Of a stretch of 64,000 bases of DNA, positions 21,101-27,964 are shown piece by piece. Made by a program: the position numbers and the translations under genes. The stretch comes from Pararge aegeria (taxonomy: Eukaryota; Arthropoda; Insecta; Lepidoptera; Nymphalidae), in contig NC_053191.1 of NCBI RefSeq assembly GCF_905163445.1, positions 1,550,001 through 1,614,000 on the forward strand, in the 5' to 3' direction. Position 1 is the stretch's first letter; each line of letters opens with the position of its first letter. A model generated the notes under the pieces. The model made no database searches, was not told where the DNA came from, and saw only the letters and a list, made by a program, of their open reading frames with translations.

Positions 21101-22874
21101 TTTACTTTCATTGTTCTTCACTTACCAAATGTTTCAAACAACTCCCTTCTTATCAAATTAACAACGTATATCATATTGTAACGTTTTTCATATTATCGAG
21201 TCAATTAAAAGTTTACCGGACCAGTAACCTCTTACCGCAGGTCACCGTAAGGCACTGTGTACACAGTGAAATTTCTACGCGCAGACGCCTTGAAAACGCG
21301 AATTAAAATCAAAGTATTCTATAATGAGATACAAACAATACGTACAATAACAATTAGATTCTAGTATTTGGAATGTAGATCATAAAATAATCATAGAATT
21401 ATAGTAGATACAAGAAAAAAGTACTTTTTAATTCATAGGCGAATCAGACAAATGTTTTTTTTTAATTATTTTTATAGGATCATAAAAACAATCAATGACA
21501 TTATCATGAGAATATCATAAATAAAAGAGAAAGACAGCAGATTGAAACCTTCTAGAAATGACCACAGCATGCTTAATTAAAATACTCTAAAAGCTAATCA
21601 ACTAACAAAGCGAAATTATACCTGCAATACTATACAAAGAAAAGGGATGATAAGAATCCAAAGTGGAAGGGATGGCAAGAAGATAAACGGAAAATAAATA
21701 AATGCAAGTTATAGTACATGTTTGACATGTACTTACATAACTTGAATGATTACATTTTTGAATGATGACAATGAACTACTAAAAATGTCATAGTTGTTTC
21801 TGTATATTAAATACCATATATTTAGAGGTTACTGTCTATTTTAATTATGCTTAATTTTATTTAAGAACCTAAAATTGCAAAATAAGTGGTAATCGAAAAG
21901 TGCATGCAGCGGCCGCTTATCATTTTAGGTCGCGTTGTTTACAACGGAATTCTGTAATGTCACGCTCTTATCCCTTCCTTCACGTTCACACTCAAATACT
22001 ATCTATCGTAAGATACGCATTATTTATATTTTGGGGCGCAATGCGATTTAACGCGCGAATAAACGCGCAGCTGAAAACGCGCGTAAAACGCTTCGTCTGT
22101 ATTGTGCTCTTAATATTATCAAAACATATTATTTTCCAAACAAATTTGAACTGCCTTGTCTTTGTTCAGTTATTAAGTGTATTGATAAAATCAATCAATT
22201 CGGTTCATATACTCCTCGGTCAAGGTAAAATGAACTAACAATGAGTCTAGCAATTTTATCTTGGATAGCATCATCACTTAGAGTACATCTAGATGGCATA
22301 TTATTGCTTTTATACCTTTAACGCTTGAATGTAATAAGTTCCCCATTATTCTCCCACAAAGCCTGAGCCATTTAATATGTTACTATCTGAAACTTCATCC
22401 TACTATCTGTAGGATAAAGTTTCTTTTGTTATATTAACTTTACAAATAAAAATCGTTGGCTAACTATTCAATAAATATGGATTGAAGTGGCTATCAAATT
22501 TAAAAATACTTTTAAAACATATTTCTTTTTCTTTATTTTTAAAGTCCTTTTTAAAAACTTGGTCATATAAGTTTCGCTTGTGTCGCATGTCGCTATGTAG
22601 TCGCATGTCAGTGAACCGAGCATATAAGTTTGGCCAGTATAAAAAATCGCTCAGTTGCAGATTTCAGTTAAACAATGTAGAATTCTGACCTCCGTGTCGA
22701 TCCATATCTAAAGTCAATCAAGTCCGAAGTAAAGGTTAAGGTTTTTTTTGAGTATTCATGGGATTTGATGATACCATCAATGTTAATAGGTAAAACTGAT
22801 TTATCATTTACTCACCATCTATTGGGATTCAACTTCTCCTTCTCGGAGTCCTTCTCCTCGCTACTAGTCCGCAT
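1..22874 (-). CDS. SLC26 family anion transporter (prestin/pendrin/sulfate permease-like), 5' fifteen coding exons, truncated by window edge
   Basis: Multi-pass membrane transporter of the SLC26/SulP family, which moves sulfate, chloride, bicarbonate, oxalate or similar anions across the plasma membrane. Fifteen exons with GT/AG borders join in one frame to 1,761 nt (587 codons) with no stop. The N-terminus is charged and cytoplasmic. Residues ~110-145 carry the sulfate-transporter signature (PPIVGLY, then FGTS and MGTFAV). Later blocks are SEPLVSGFTTAA, GTLASSFGNLKQNYG, DANQELLAL and SLKGMFMQ. Ser403-Arg404 (in SLSRS) match the anion-binding Ser-Arg pair of prestin. DTDLYLDIKRY (~520) and EEIPGIKIF (~535) begin the STAS domain, which is cut by the left edge; the family usually totals 600-750 residues. 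The start is the first Met before an acidic/lysine-rich stretch; upstream exons would be non-coding. Family assignment is secure. Which insect paralogue it is, and its substrate, cannot be told here. Confidence 0.96.
308..422. repeat. (CA)n-rich microsatellite in SLC26 intron
   Basis: Imperfect ACAC-rich tract with GC-alternating and TACACA interruptions. It makes a spurious Thr/His reading frame. Confidence 0.9.
1885..2130 (-). mobile_element. SINE family S1 copy
   Basis: tRNA-like head (GGCGCAGTGGGCAGCGACC, then a B-box-like GGGTTCG) and a conserved body (CTTACTTTGGGGCTAGATGG, then GTGTATTGTCGTAGTA). About 245 bp, full length. Confidence 0.85.
2327..2675. repeat. GC-rich inverted-repeat element (GGAGCGGAG-rich)
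   Basis: Left arm GCGAGGCAGCGGAGCCGAGAAAC (2335-2354 region) is mirrored at 2643-2668. The interior is full of GCGGAGCGGAG and its complement CCGCTCCG. It stands out against AT-rich flanks; probably a foldback-type transposon. Confidence 0.7.
2725..2848 (-). CDS. SLC26 coding exon 14 (membrane-STAS junction)
   Basis: 124 nt from TTTAAG to GTGAGT. It finishes the last span and encodes LLGRVLDTDLYLDIKRY, the linker that starts the cytoplasmic STAS domain. Confidence 0.94.
3089..3452. mobile_element. MITE family M1 copy
   Basis: Terminal inverted repeats TACAACGTGTAA and TTACACGTTGTA, where the outer TA is probably the target duplication. The interior holds CTACGCTACGCGACGCGTACC. 364 bp, in an SLC26 intron. 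Confidence 0.85.
3625..3705 (-). CDS. SLC26 coding exon 13 (last membrane span)
   Basis: 81 nt between TTTCAG and GTACGT, encoding KLDAVVWLVTFLVTMLINID. A shadow reading frame on the same strand ignores these splice sites. Confidence 0.94.
4086..4355 (+). mobile_element. LINE C 3' tail nested in an older repeat
   Basis: From AAAAAAGCTTGG to GAATTTGAATTTGC. The flanks (3950-4085 and 4356-4425) look like two halves of one older element also seen at 32090-32295. Confidence 0.75.
4445..4630 (-). mobile_element. LINE A-like 3' tail, minus strand
   Basis: Terminus AATGAATGAATTTATTAATACAC; stem variant ATCGCTA/TAGCGAT at 4542-4557. Confidence 0.65.
4664..4920 (-). mobile_element. SINE family S1 copy
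   Basis: Full length with an (AAAT)n end at 4660-4682; head GACGGCCGATTGGCGCAGTT; B box GGGTTCGATTCC. Confidence 0.88.
5540..5687. repeat. 45-bp tandem repeat, about three units
   Basis: Unit GTGACAGGAGTCACATGTCGG, then TCTAAGCGACGCGTACCTAATAAA, nearly identical in successive copies. It creates a spurious repeating reading frame. Confidence 0.92.
5780..5886 (-). pseudogene. RTE-type LINE fragment inside a MITE
   Basis: Nearly identical, in reverse orientation, to 10925-10995 (RPPTRWTDDIR region). It lies inside MITE copy 5337-5961, so it was inserted into or captured by it. Confidence 0.75.
6000..6163 (-). CDS. SLC26 coding exon 12
   Basis: 164 nt between TTTTAG and GTAAGT, encoding a hydrophobic span (VSAVLILCVLLWVGP) and LASIIIVSLKGMFMQ. 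The donor lies 38 bases from the end of a MITE copy (5337-5961). Confidence 0.95.
6845..7000 (-). mobile_element. LINE A-like 3' tail, minus strand
   Basis: Contains GGCGGCCTTATCACTAAAAG; one side of the stem is decayed (a CpG-type change). Confidence 0.6.
7220..7300 (-). CDS. SLC26 coding exon 11 (anion-binding helix)
   Basis: 81 nt, phase 0, TTGCAG to GTAAGT. It encodes NVFGSFFCC and SLSRSYIQ. The Ser-Arg in SLSRS corresponds to the anion-coordinating Ser398-Arg399 of mammalian prestin. Confidence 0.95.
7534..7884 (-). mobile_element. Lep1-like Helitron copy
   Basis: Minus strand 5' end CCTACTAATATTATAAATGTG, body with TTTACGCTTTCACGCAAAAA, and 3' end GACGAAGTCGCGGGC, then CTAG. Non-coding and non-autonomous. 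Confidence 0.75.
8232..8394 (-). CDS. SLC26 coding exon 10
   Basis: 163 nt between TTGCAG and GTGAGA. It encodes DAFTITMVTYTISMSMALIF and the downstream motif EVDANQELLAL, which is highly conserved between animal SLC26 proteins. Confidence 0.95.
8842..8975 (-). CDS. SLC26 coding exon 9
   Basis: 134 nt between TTGTAG and GTGAGT, encoding VPVPIELLAIVIGT and then GNLKQNYGISLVG, the loop and span that precede the conserved PTGLP codons shared with exon 10. Confidence 0.95.
9184..9412 (+). mobile_element. MITE family M2 copy
   Basis: AAACGTGTGTGTACTAATGTAC start and GTCGGTTTTTTGGGACGGTG end. It matches a reversed copy at 31115-31350. Confidence 0.65.
9590..9852 (-). mobile_element. SINE family S2 copy
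   Basis: Body contains CCTTCACCGTTGAAGCAAGTG-like and GGTGGACTCCACACACCTTT sequence. The head has a B-box-like GAGTTCGAATCCC on the minus strand. The Pol III A-box region is decayed. Confidence 0.8.
9985..10140 (-). mobile_element. tRNA-like SINE piece beside SLC26 exon 8
   Basis: Minus strand AGTCGCAGGTTCAAACCCTG looks like a tRNA T-arm/B box. The flanking ATTAGTGTTTTTACCTACACTTGG also occurs at 16969-16994 without the tRNA-like part. Confidence 0.5.
10208..10312 (-). CDS. SLC26 coding exon 8
   Basis: 105 nt, phase 0, acceptor TTCCAG and a weaker donor GTACTG. It encodes a membrane segment with WTAFAISAIACVVIALNNE. Confidence 0.92.
10380..10497 (-). mobile_element. SINE family S2 tail fragment
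   Basis: Only the ACCGGCCCACTACAGAGCAC end and adjacent body remain, next to SLC26 exon 8. Confidence 0.7.
10500..10562 (-). mobile_element. RTE-type LINE 3' UTR scrap
   Basis: Reverse-strand GCGCGTTCTTCGAAAGGCAT, then GTTCAGTGGACGCTTGTGGA, resembling an RTE tail ending in TGATGA repeats. Confidence 0.45.
10640..10995 (+). pseudogene. RTE-type LINE reverse-transcriptase C-terminus, fragment
   Basis: Open for about 110 codons with LTMGLKRRLRVTQRAMERAM, then RRTRVTDIAQRVVKLKWQWA, then GHIARRTDGR and KRSVCRPPTRWTNDIR. These are typical of the conserved C-terminal region of RTE/BovB-like polyproteins. The preceding TYGSET equivalent is out of frame. Confidence 0.88.
11203..11548. repeat. 173-bp tandem duplication
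   Basis: Two units (11203-11375 and 11376-11548), each from TCGACCCATTAAAGGAAGTA to AGTCGTTACAGT with few differences. Each contains a reversed Bm1-type tail (CCACTGCTGGGCAAAG). Confidence 0.88.
11887..12051 (-). CDS. SLC26 coding exon 7
   Basis: 165 nt, phase 0 at both ends, between TTTTAG and GTAAGT. It encodes RLGAVSTLLSEPLVSGFTTA and then FHVLASQLKDLFGIKLP, among the most conserved stretches of the family. Confidence 0.96.
12267..12340 (-). CDS. SLC26 coding exon 6
   Basis: 74 nt between CCTTAG and GTACGT, encoding a hydrophobic span with LQVLSILSLTVGLIQ. The Ser codon split across the border with exon 5 is in frame. Confidence 0.93.
12470..12915 (+). mobile_element. LINE C 3' end with reverse-transcriptase C-terminus
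   Basis: Positions 12476-12658 encode the C-terminal end of a LINE polyprotein (FKGNCILFYNKLPNEIFEL, then YSIKDYLNDKKAW). A ~250-bp 3' UTR follows, with GTTGTGGGCTCTTCTTAGAC and a TTTGAATTTGAATTT tail. A second copy in this window (27757-27948) encodes the same peptide with substitutions. Confidence 0.85.
12895..13150 (-). mobile_element. LINE B-family 3' tail in SLC26 intron
   Basis: Minus-strand tail abutting the end of a plus-strand LINE C tail. The two share the TTTGAATTTGAA run at their junction. Confidence 0.75.
13245..13450 (+). mobile_element. SINE family S1 copy, head shortened
   Basis: The A-box part is missing (ACGGCCGCAGCGACC), the B box GGGTTCGAGTCCC is intact, and the body runs to GGGGTTAGATGG. 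Confidence 0.8.
13455..13692 (+). mobile_element. Helitron-like remnant beside SLC26 exon 5
   Basis: CTTTTCCGGGATAAATATTA, then CGCATTTATAATATGAGTG; ends about 14 bp from the exon 5 donor. Confidence 0.5.
13706..13769 (-). CDS. SLC26 coding exon 5 (extracellular loop)
   Basis: 64 nt between TTGCAG and GTAAAT. It encodes the variable outer loop, including NST and possibly a glycosylation site. Polar content fits the loop between membrane spans 3 and 4. Confidence 0.9.
13949..14094 (-). CDS. SLC26 coding exon 4 (sulfate-transporter signature)
   Basis: 146 nt encoding GMAYALLAEVPP, then GLYMAFFPVLIY and FGTSPHVSMGTFAV, the family signature. Acceptor TTTCAG, donor GTAAAT. A MITE terminus begins at 14104, only nine bases upstream of the exon edge, so part of the acceptor context comes from the element. 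Confidence 0.96.
14104..14711. mobile_element. MITE family M1 copy, dimer-like
   Basis: The left terminus is perfect and the right terminus (AAACGTTGTA) degraded. The interior contains the AAATCAGAT, then GTACGCGTCGCGTAGCG segment twice (14245-14340 and 14460-14560). Confidence 0.78.
14847..15083 (+). mobile_element. SINE family S1 copy next to SLC26 exon 3
   Basis: The B box region is deleted (AGTCAAGGCTGTCTTTGCATG). It ends about 60 bp from the exon 3 donor, antisense to the gene. Confidence 0.8.
15145..15282 (-). CDS. SLC26 coding exon 3 (first membrane segment)
   Basis: 138 nt encoding LPIAKWLPRYSPKKFLVGD and then GATTAVMHIPQ, the conserved entry into the first membrane span. Donor is GTTAGT. 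The acceptor at 15283-15284 has a poor pyrimidine tract and was chosen because only it keeps the frame, so the 5' exon edge is less certain than the others. Confidence 0.85.
15640..15932 (-). mobile_element. SINE family S2 copy (left arm of inverted pair)
   Basis: Full-length type; the head ends GGGCTATCACCGCT on the plus strand. A plus-strand copy starts 23 bp further on. Confidence 0.8.
15955..16272 (+). mobile_element. SINE family S2 copy (right arm of inverted pair)
   Basis: AGCGGTTATAGCCTAATGGG head and GAGTTCGATCCCC; ends near GTTGATGGTGATATG. Confidence 0.8.
16373..16630 (+). mobile_element. SINE family S1 copy
   Basis: Full length with GGCCAATTGGCGCAGTTTGC, GGGTTCGATTCCC and an (ATTT)n end. 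Confidence 0.88.
16799..16899 (-). CDS. SLC26 coding exon 2
   Basis: 101 nt between a CCAG acceptor and a GTAAGT donor, encoding a hydrophilic N-terminal segment with FNVIRRVYQQDAL. It leaves one base for the next exon. The intron to exon 1 is nearly 6 kb, the longest in the window part of the gene. Confidence 0.9.
17035..17192 (+). mobile_element. Helitron-like element, third type
   Basis: TCACTGAACTCCTCCTAGACG, then GCTGGACCGATTTGAGTGAA, ending GGGGTCAGCTAGT. Confidence 0.6.
17212..17636 (+). mobile_element. SINE family S2 copy interrupted by a MITE
   Basis: Head-side and tail-side parts are separated by a 140-bp insertion at 17274-17413. The ending GGGCCGGTAATGGGTGGATG is intact. Confidence 0.78.
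17274..17413. mobile_element. Small MITE nested in an S2 SINE
   Basis: Terminal inverted repeats AGTGGCGTGC and GCACGCCACT, flanked by TTTT on both sides as a possible target duplication. Other S2 copies lack it, which defines the insertion cleanly. Confidence 0.7.
17948..18383 (+). mobile_element. Lep1-like Helitron copy 1 of a tandem pair
   Basis: Starts at CTAATATTAAAAATGTGAATG after (CCCTAT)n and ends GACGAAGTCGCTGGCAACCG, then CTAG. Confidence 0.75.
18384..18612 (+). mobile_element. Lep1-like Helitron copy 2, 3'-truncated
   Basis: Begins TAATATTATAAATGTC directly after the preceding CTAG and breaks into a Penelope-like fragment. Confidence 0.72.
18610..19080 (+). pseudogene. Penelope-like element C-terminal (GIY-YIG region) fragment
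   Basis: Two frames encode VLFTDRYYIPRP and then DREAIEIRKHKNFNRENGFK. The EAIEIRKxxxNFNRExG pattern is typical of the end of Penelope-like retroelement endonuclease domains. The downstream 3' segment contains GGTCGAAATATCGAC. It contains the palindrome at 18752-18789 and a frameshift, so it is dead. Confidence 0.7.
18752..18789. repeat. Perfect palindrome, 18-bp arms, 2-bp centre
   Basis: TTAAATTAGCAAGTGTGT, then CC, then its exact reverse complement. The left arm is ordinary Penelope-fragment coding sequence; the right arm looks like an inverted copy of it. Confidence 0.95.
19115..19360 (+). mobile_element. LINE C 3' tail in SLC26 intron 1
   Basis: Retains the AAAAGCTTGGGTGTGAATTG start and a degraded GATTTTTTTAATTTGAAC end. 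Confidence 0.7.
19490..20730. other. AT-rich SLC26 intron DNA, nothing recognised
   Basis: Long A/T runs, no repeat family I can name and no exon-like stretch on either strand. Confidence 0.5.
20735..21035 (+). mobile_element. SINE family S2 copy
   Basis: AGCGGTAATAGCCCAGTGGG head, B-box variant GACCGAATCCC, (GATGAT)n end at 21022-21033. Confidence 0.85.
21040..22810. other. SLC26 intron 1 distal part, no gene recognised
   Basis: Mostly unique-looking AT-rich DNA. A CpG-rich patch at 22040-22100 holds three ACGCGC motifs. An open frame at 21900-22238 has no family resemblance. Confidence 0.45.
22816..22874 (-). CDS. SLC26 coding exon 1 (initiator Met)
   Basis: Encodes the start, MRTSSEEKDSEKEK and following residues, 59 nt ending in phase 2. 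Donor is GTGAGT at 22815-22810. The split codon TG|G with exon 2 gives Trp. The start is the only ATG that continues in frame into exon 2. Confidence 0.85.
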
Positions 22875-22927
22875 AATTACTATTCACTTCACTTATTGCA
22901 CTTAAAAACACTTCAGTCACAACATTT

Positions 22928-22990
22928 ACACTGAATGCCTTACACTTTAGTCTTTGAGATTAAAGTGTATAAGTATAAAATATATAGGTA
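22928..22990 (-). promoter_or_regulatory. Possible SLC26 core promoter
   Basis: On the minus strand an arthropod-type initiator TCAGT lies at 22934-22930. TATA-like runs (TATATATTTTATAC, TTATACAC) lie roughly 35-55 bp upstream, and the coding ATG is about 58 bp downstream. Spacing is not ideal and the area is AT-rich, so this may be chance. Confidence 0.2.
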
Positions 22991-23179
22991 CCTATCTTTC
23001 TTTTAGTGCACTTAGTATTGTGTAAATAATATACTATAGTAATAATATATCTAGTAAGTCACAGGGTTTAACTGGTACTGAGAGGTTTACTTCTGAAAGT
23101 TAAAATAATTTTTCTTTTGTAATTTTTTGGATAACGGGGGACAGCAGCGTCCTCTGTGCTACTACTTTTAATATCTATT

Positions 23180-23265
23180 GAGATCACTAACCCGTCTCTG
23201 CCCAGCAGCGTGGTGATTACGGGCAAATCCTGCTGTTGGGAGAGGCCTTTAGTTCAATGGACATA
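23180..23265 (+). mobile_element. Bm1-type SINE scrap
   Basis: GTCTCTGCCCAGCAGCGTGG, then GTTGGGAGAGGCCTTTAG; only the tail remains. Confidence 0.45.
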
Positions 23266-23954
23266 GTAACATGCCTTTGCATTATTTTACATTATAATAA
23301 ATATTAAGCTTTTATTTAAATGAACGGGTGCATCTTTACGTATTTCGGAACGTTTCTCTTATGTCAGTTGTGACAGTGACATGATCAGCTGTGATGAGAA
23401 ACTGGTGTTTTTTCAAACTGTTAACCGCTATACTTAATTAAAATCATTCTCTGAGATTTAATATCCTTGTGGCTTAACATTCCAATGCTGGGAACTCCCA
23501 CGGTGGGATAAGAAGTTGACTTGCCTTTAGATTACCTGTTAGCAGACATAATTACATCTGAAGCTGGCACAGCACTGAAACCTCTGACTGCCTGGAACTT
23601 GATGCTGGCCTACCACAAAAGTAGAGTACCGAAATACAGTCGAGCTTAGACTGGCCTACGTCCTGTTTTTTTTATATTTTTAGTTTCAAATATACCTGAT
23701 CTTTAAAATTTTGCCCGTATTCTTTATTTTACCTTCAAGATTAAAGAATAACGTGACAACTGTTGTAGGCTCATGATTACGATGATGATGATGATGGAGT
23801 ACTTTTTAGGCACCGTTTCATCAGCAAAGAAAGTACAATGACCCTAAAAATAACAAGCGTTTTATGGGCATTAGATTTTCCCGGGTGCTTGGGAACGATT
23901 TCGCACTCATCTGACTCTCATTCGATTGTGATAAAAATGTTAATCCCGCGATCA

Positions 23955-24268
23955 TCCGCATTTATTACAGTTTACAAATCCCGTGGGAACCGCTTGGTTT
24001 CATTGGATAAAAAGTAGCCTATGCTACTCTACTCTACGTCTAAAATGACATTATTACTTATTTCTGATTATTGTATTTTTATAAACATTTGAAAACTGTC
24101 TGTGAAAGTCGATTGTTAAGGGTCTGTTTAATGAAATGTGTTATTGTTATGTACCCACAATTTGGCAAATAAATAAATATTATTATTATTATTAATAAAG
24201 TTGATTGCCTGCTTAGTTAGGGCGTGAAGGAAGGACAAACATACTATCGCATTTATAATATTAGTAAG
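23955..24268 (+). mobile_element. Helitron-like remnant
   Basis: TTTACAAATCCCGTGGGAAC, then GTTAGGGCGTGAAGGAAGGA and CATTTATAATATTAGTAAGG, interrupted by an (ATT)n-bearing insertion around 24055-24195. Confidence 0.55.
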
Positions 24269-24324
24269 GATTTGACGGCCAAGTAAGGTGGGAGTGAAAG
24301 GAGCATGATAGGGGTGGAGATAAA

Positions 24325-24590
24325 AGACCGATATATAGTAGCCACAACATTAGAAATCAAACTAGAGTTATTGATATTCTAAGTAAGATTGGCATTCACA
24401 AATGGCAGGACATTCAAAAAGAGATAGACAGGAAAAATGGAGCAAAGTCGTCACAGACTGGTACCCACGAGATGGAAAGAGAAATAGAGGCCGACCATAT
24501 AGGAGGTGGGAAGACGACATTAAACAGACCGCGGGACCAAGGAGGATTTTGCCAACAGGCAATCCGAAACGCGTGAAATAATTCCTATCC
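24325..24590 (+). pseudogene. LINE polyprotein C-terminal fragment
   Basis: Frame-shifted remnants: RNQTRVIDILSKIG, then MAGHSKRDRQEKWSKVVTDW, then YPRDGKRNRGRPYRRWEDDI. The RGRPxxRWEDDIK box is typical of RTE-like LINE ends. It abuts a (CCCTAT)n/Helitron junction. Confidence 0.8.
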
Positions 24591-24609
24591 CTACTTCCCT
24601 ATCCCTATC

Positions 24610-25070
24610 CCTATACCTACTAATATTATAAATGTCAATGTAAGTTTGTTTGTTACGCTTTCACGCAAAAACTACTTAACCGATCCTCATGAAACTTTGT
24701 ACACATATTTTTGGAAGTGTTAGAAGTAATAAAGGATATTTTTTATCCCGACATTAAGCTCGGTTCCTTTGGGAGAGGAGATGAAAATGTTTGACGATTG
24801 TACACCATAACTCCGACAAATTATAACCGATTTAAATAATTATTTTTGTACTATTGAGGTTATAATATGTGTTTAATTTTGCCCAAACTTTGTGTAGATC
24901 TAATGAATGTGGTTGGAGATAAAGGAAAGAACTCCTCAGCGGACAGCAGCAAACCCCTCATTGAAGGCTCAGCGATTCTGAATACTTTATTTTTTTTTAG
25001 ATCTACAGCTAAATTTAATGCCACATCAAAAAACAAAATCAAACGCAGACGAAGTCGCGGGCAACAGCTA
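24610..25070 (+). mobile_element. Lep1-like Helitron copy
   Basis: Follows (CCCTAT)n at 24583-24613 and ends GAAGTCGCGGGCAACAGCTA. Very similar to 17948-18383, so the two are probably related by recent transposition or exchange. Confidence 0.75.
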
Positions 25071-25073
25071 TTA

Positions 25074-25203
25074 TACAAATAAATACCCAGACACTGAAAA
25101 ACAATCGTGCTCATCACACAAACATGTCCCAGTTGTGAGAATCGAACCCACGGCCATGGAGTCAGAAAGCAGGGTCCCTGCCCGCGACGCTAGTCGGCCG
25201 TCG
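25074..25203 (-). mobile_element. SINE family S1 copy, head half
   Basis: Only the head and start of the body are present, fused to the end of a Helitron-like element at 25070. Confidence 0.75.
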
Positions 25204-25354
25204 AACCCAGTCGGCGTTATGATTGATATGCCATAAAGAATGTCCAGGGCCCATGGAAAAAAAACATTGCGTAAGTTCATTAAGTTTGTATAAACGTGGA
25301 ATATTTTTTTAACTTCTCCTATAAACAGAGTAACATACCTTCTAATGACAATGT

Positions 25355-25548
25355 AAGATGGTGATAACAAAAAGGACACCGGCTATGTTTGTTGTCGGCT
25401 TCTTCTTAGACCAGGGCGTAGCTTTAGTTTTAAGTTTACGAATGTGGTTATCGCCATCATCTCACTACCGTGTAATTCTTATGTACGCATCAAAAGTGCC
25501 ACCTACTTGAATAAAGATATTTTTGACTTTGACTTTGACTTTCTCATT
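25355..25548 (+). mobile_element. LINE C-related 3' tail with (TTTGAC)n end
   Basis: 3' UTR remnant ending in GACTTTGACTTTGACTTT, the alternative hexamer tail of this family. Confidence 0.7.
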
Positions 25549-25679
25549 TATAAACGGTTCAAAGAAATGAGAACAGACAGAAACCGACTAATATTGCAGC
25601 ATCAAAAACCACTCCACTTTAGTAGTCATTTCATACCATTTAGCAGTTGACAGTAATTATTTTACCTCTAGTGTTCCAA

Positions 25680-26140
25680 GCTTTTACCATAAAACGGGGA
25701 AAATGGGAAAAGTTTGTGAGCTAGCAACATTCCGCGGGTGTGAAGTGAGATGTGCGCGGGGCGTTTTCTCTTTTTTTTTTAGAAACAATTTACCTTTTAA
25801 ACACAAACTACTGGGTAGTTTAGTGTTTAAAAGAATATAACTGAAAAAAATATTTAACGTGTGTATACAAACATATTACTTAAATTTTTGTACAATAAAG
25901 GCAGTCTTATATTTTTCATAATCTCGGTATTTTCACTGTATCATTGTCAATGTATATACTATGAATAAAATAATAACAAAATGTAGACATTCCGCAAATT
26001 GGCACGTGCATTTTTAATTCTCATTCAAGGGTAAGTATATTGAACAGCTATTACTTATGTACGTAAACTAGATCAAGAATTATTGGAATCAGGGTGGGCG
26101 TATTTTACAATATAATATTCTATACGTTAATAATAGAACC
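25680..26140. other. Intergenic, nothing recognised
   Basis: AT-rich, no coding or repeat signature seen. Confidence 0.45.
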
Positions 26141-26144
26141 TTCT

Positions 26145-26475
26145 GTCAACTGCCTATTTGGTTTCGTGGTAAGCATATTCTACTGCGGATCCCGAGATTT
26201 TGGGTTTGAATTTCAGTTCGGCCCAAGGCCAACAAATTCTCGAGGCACCAGGCACCAGGCGAATTAAAAAAAAAAGTGATGTGCGTATCTCGAAAAGGAA
26301 GTTCAGATGTCCCGATTATTATCGCTAGCATGGTGTAATTATCGTTGAAGCCCACCAATCCACACTGGAGCAGCACAGTGGCTGTATAAAACTCCCTCTG
26401 GACACAGGCCTTTTCTGTCTTATGAGAGAAAACGGTCAAAGGCTGATGACGAAGATAATCATTAATCCTTACAGA
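26145..26475 (+). mobile_element. SINE-like element (Bm1-type tail)
   Basis: tRNA-like start TTTGGTTTCGTGGTAAGCAT, then GGGTTTGAATTTCAG. The tail CCCACCAATCCACACTGGAG, then GGACACAGGCCTTTTCTGTC, resembles Bm1-type lepidopteran SINEs. Confidence 0.55.
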
Positions 26476-26879
26476 AAAAATAAACTTTATATCAAAACAA
26501 CGATTTACCAATGGAGGTAAACCTTGCCTTTCGTATAGAGTTAAGGAAAAGTTAATATTGACGCTATAAATCTGCCCCGAAGAAGTGTTACCGAGGATTT
26601 CGTTGGAGCGGGAGGGGAGTTTCCGTCTAAGATTAAGTACCCTTTTTACTCATAACGTTATGGTGAAACACGCCAGTATGACGCTTGGCCGGTGCGTAGA
26701 CGACTGAGGCAAAAATATTGACAAGTTTGCTTTATGGCACTGTTCCCGCATCTCAACGCAATTTAAGTCGAGTTGAGTTGAGTTACGTCGGTATAGTAGG
26801 TACGCGCTGGCCTTAACCGTTAAAAAAAAATTTGTGAAAATGAAAAATTCATAATTAATTTATTCCAAGAAGGCGTGAA

Positions 26880-26938
26880 CAGTACTTTCGAAACGTAAAG
26901 TCTGTATGTTTGTAGCGACTCTACCACCGGTTCCCTCG
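26880..26938 (-). mobile_element. Short LINE B-family tail fragment
   Basis: Only the CTACCACCGGTTC segment and neighbouring bases remain. Confidence 0.55.
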
Positions 26939-27475
26939 CATTAATATAGCAAAAAGTGCAAAGTATATAAAAATATTCCTTACATTTTATCATGGCTCTC
27001 CGCTATGCTGCTTCTAATAAGTTTCTTGGACATCGAAAAAGTTAGTTTTACTTAAAGCAAAAATTGTATTTTTGTTTTAATCCATATTAGATCCGACGCC
27101 CGTGTTAAATACAATGTTTTTTAATCTCTTCCGAGTTTTATAAAGGTGTTCCGTAATATGTTTACCATGCATCGTGTTATTCTTTACCCAACAGCCTCCA
27201 ATCTTAGGCCTAAAGCAGAGAGACGACTTTATTACTACTACTTATTTTTTTGAATATAACTGTTAATTCAAAAATTAAGAAGCTCGATTTCAATACAGTA
27301 TTTACTTCTTTAGAATAAGATTAATTATTTCGGCACACATAAAACTATGTTCAAATATTAAGCAACTAGAAGAGGGCCATCATTGATATGGAATGCTGGG
27401 CGACCTACACTTGCCTAGCACTTGACTAAATACCTGTTTCTGGTAACATGATATCGTTTTCCAATATTTTATAAG

Positions 27476-27960
27476 TAAAGTCAAAGTCAAAGTCAAAGTC
27501 AAATATTTCTTCATTCAAATAGGCACATAGATGGCACTATTGATGCGTATATTACATATAAAATATGACATAGGAGTGTGTTAATGGCGATAAATAAATT
27601 TGTCAACTTAAAACTAAAGCTACGAGGGTTCCAAACGCGCCCTGGTCTAAGAAGAAGCCCACAACAAACTTAGCCGGTTGTTATTTTTTTTTGTTATCAC
27701 CATCTCACATTGTCCTTTAAAAACTATTAAAGAAGCAACCTGGTTAGAGCAATAATTTACACCCAAGCATTTTTATCGTTGACGTAGTCCTTAATACTAT
27801 AAAAGGACTTTTCTATAAGCTTACGTTTAATACAAACTTTGAACTTTTTCAGAGACATGTTCAATATATCAACTGGTAATTTATTGTAAAATTGTATACA
27901 ATTTCCTTTAAATGAATTACTTATTTTATGTAGTCTAGTATATTGCACTGCAATAGTATC
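27476..27960 (-). mobile_element. LINE C 3' end, minus strand, with protein C-terminus
   Basis: Tail is (AAAGTCA)n-type at 27476-27502. The coding remnant at 27948-27757 contains FKGNCIQFYNKLPVDIL and YSIKDYVNDKNAWV. Confidence 0.85.
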
Positions 27961-27964
27961 AATT

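Noticed and set aside
21900..22238. 112-codon plus-strand frame in SLC26 intron 1
   Set aside because: No splice context, no recognised motif and biased composition; likely chance.
26146..26511. 121-codon minus-strand frame
   Set aside because: Covers a Bm1-like SINE in reverse; the reading frame is incidental.
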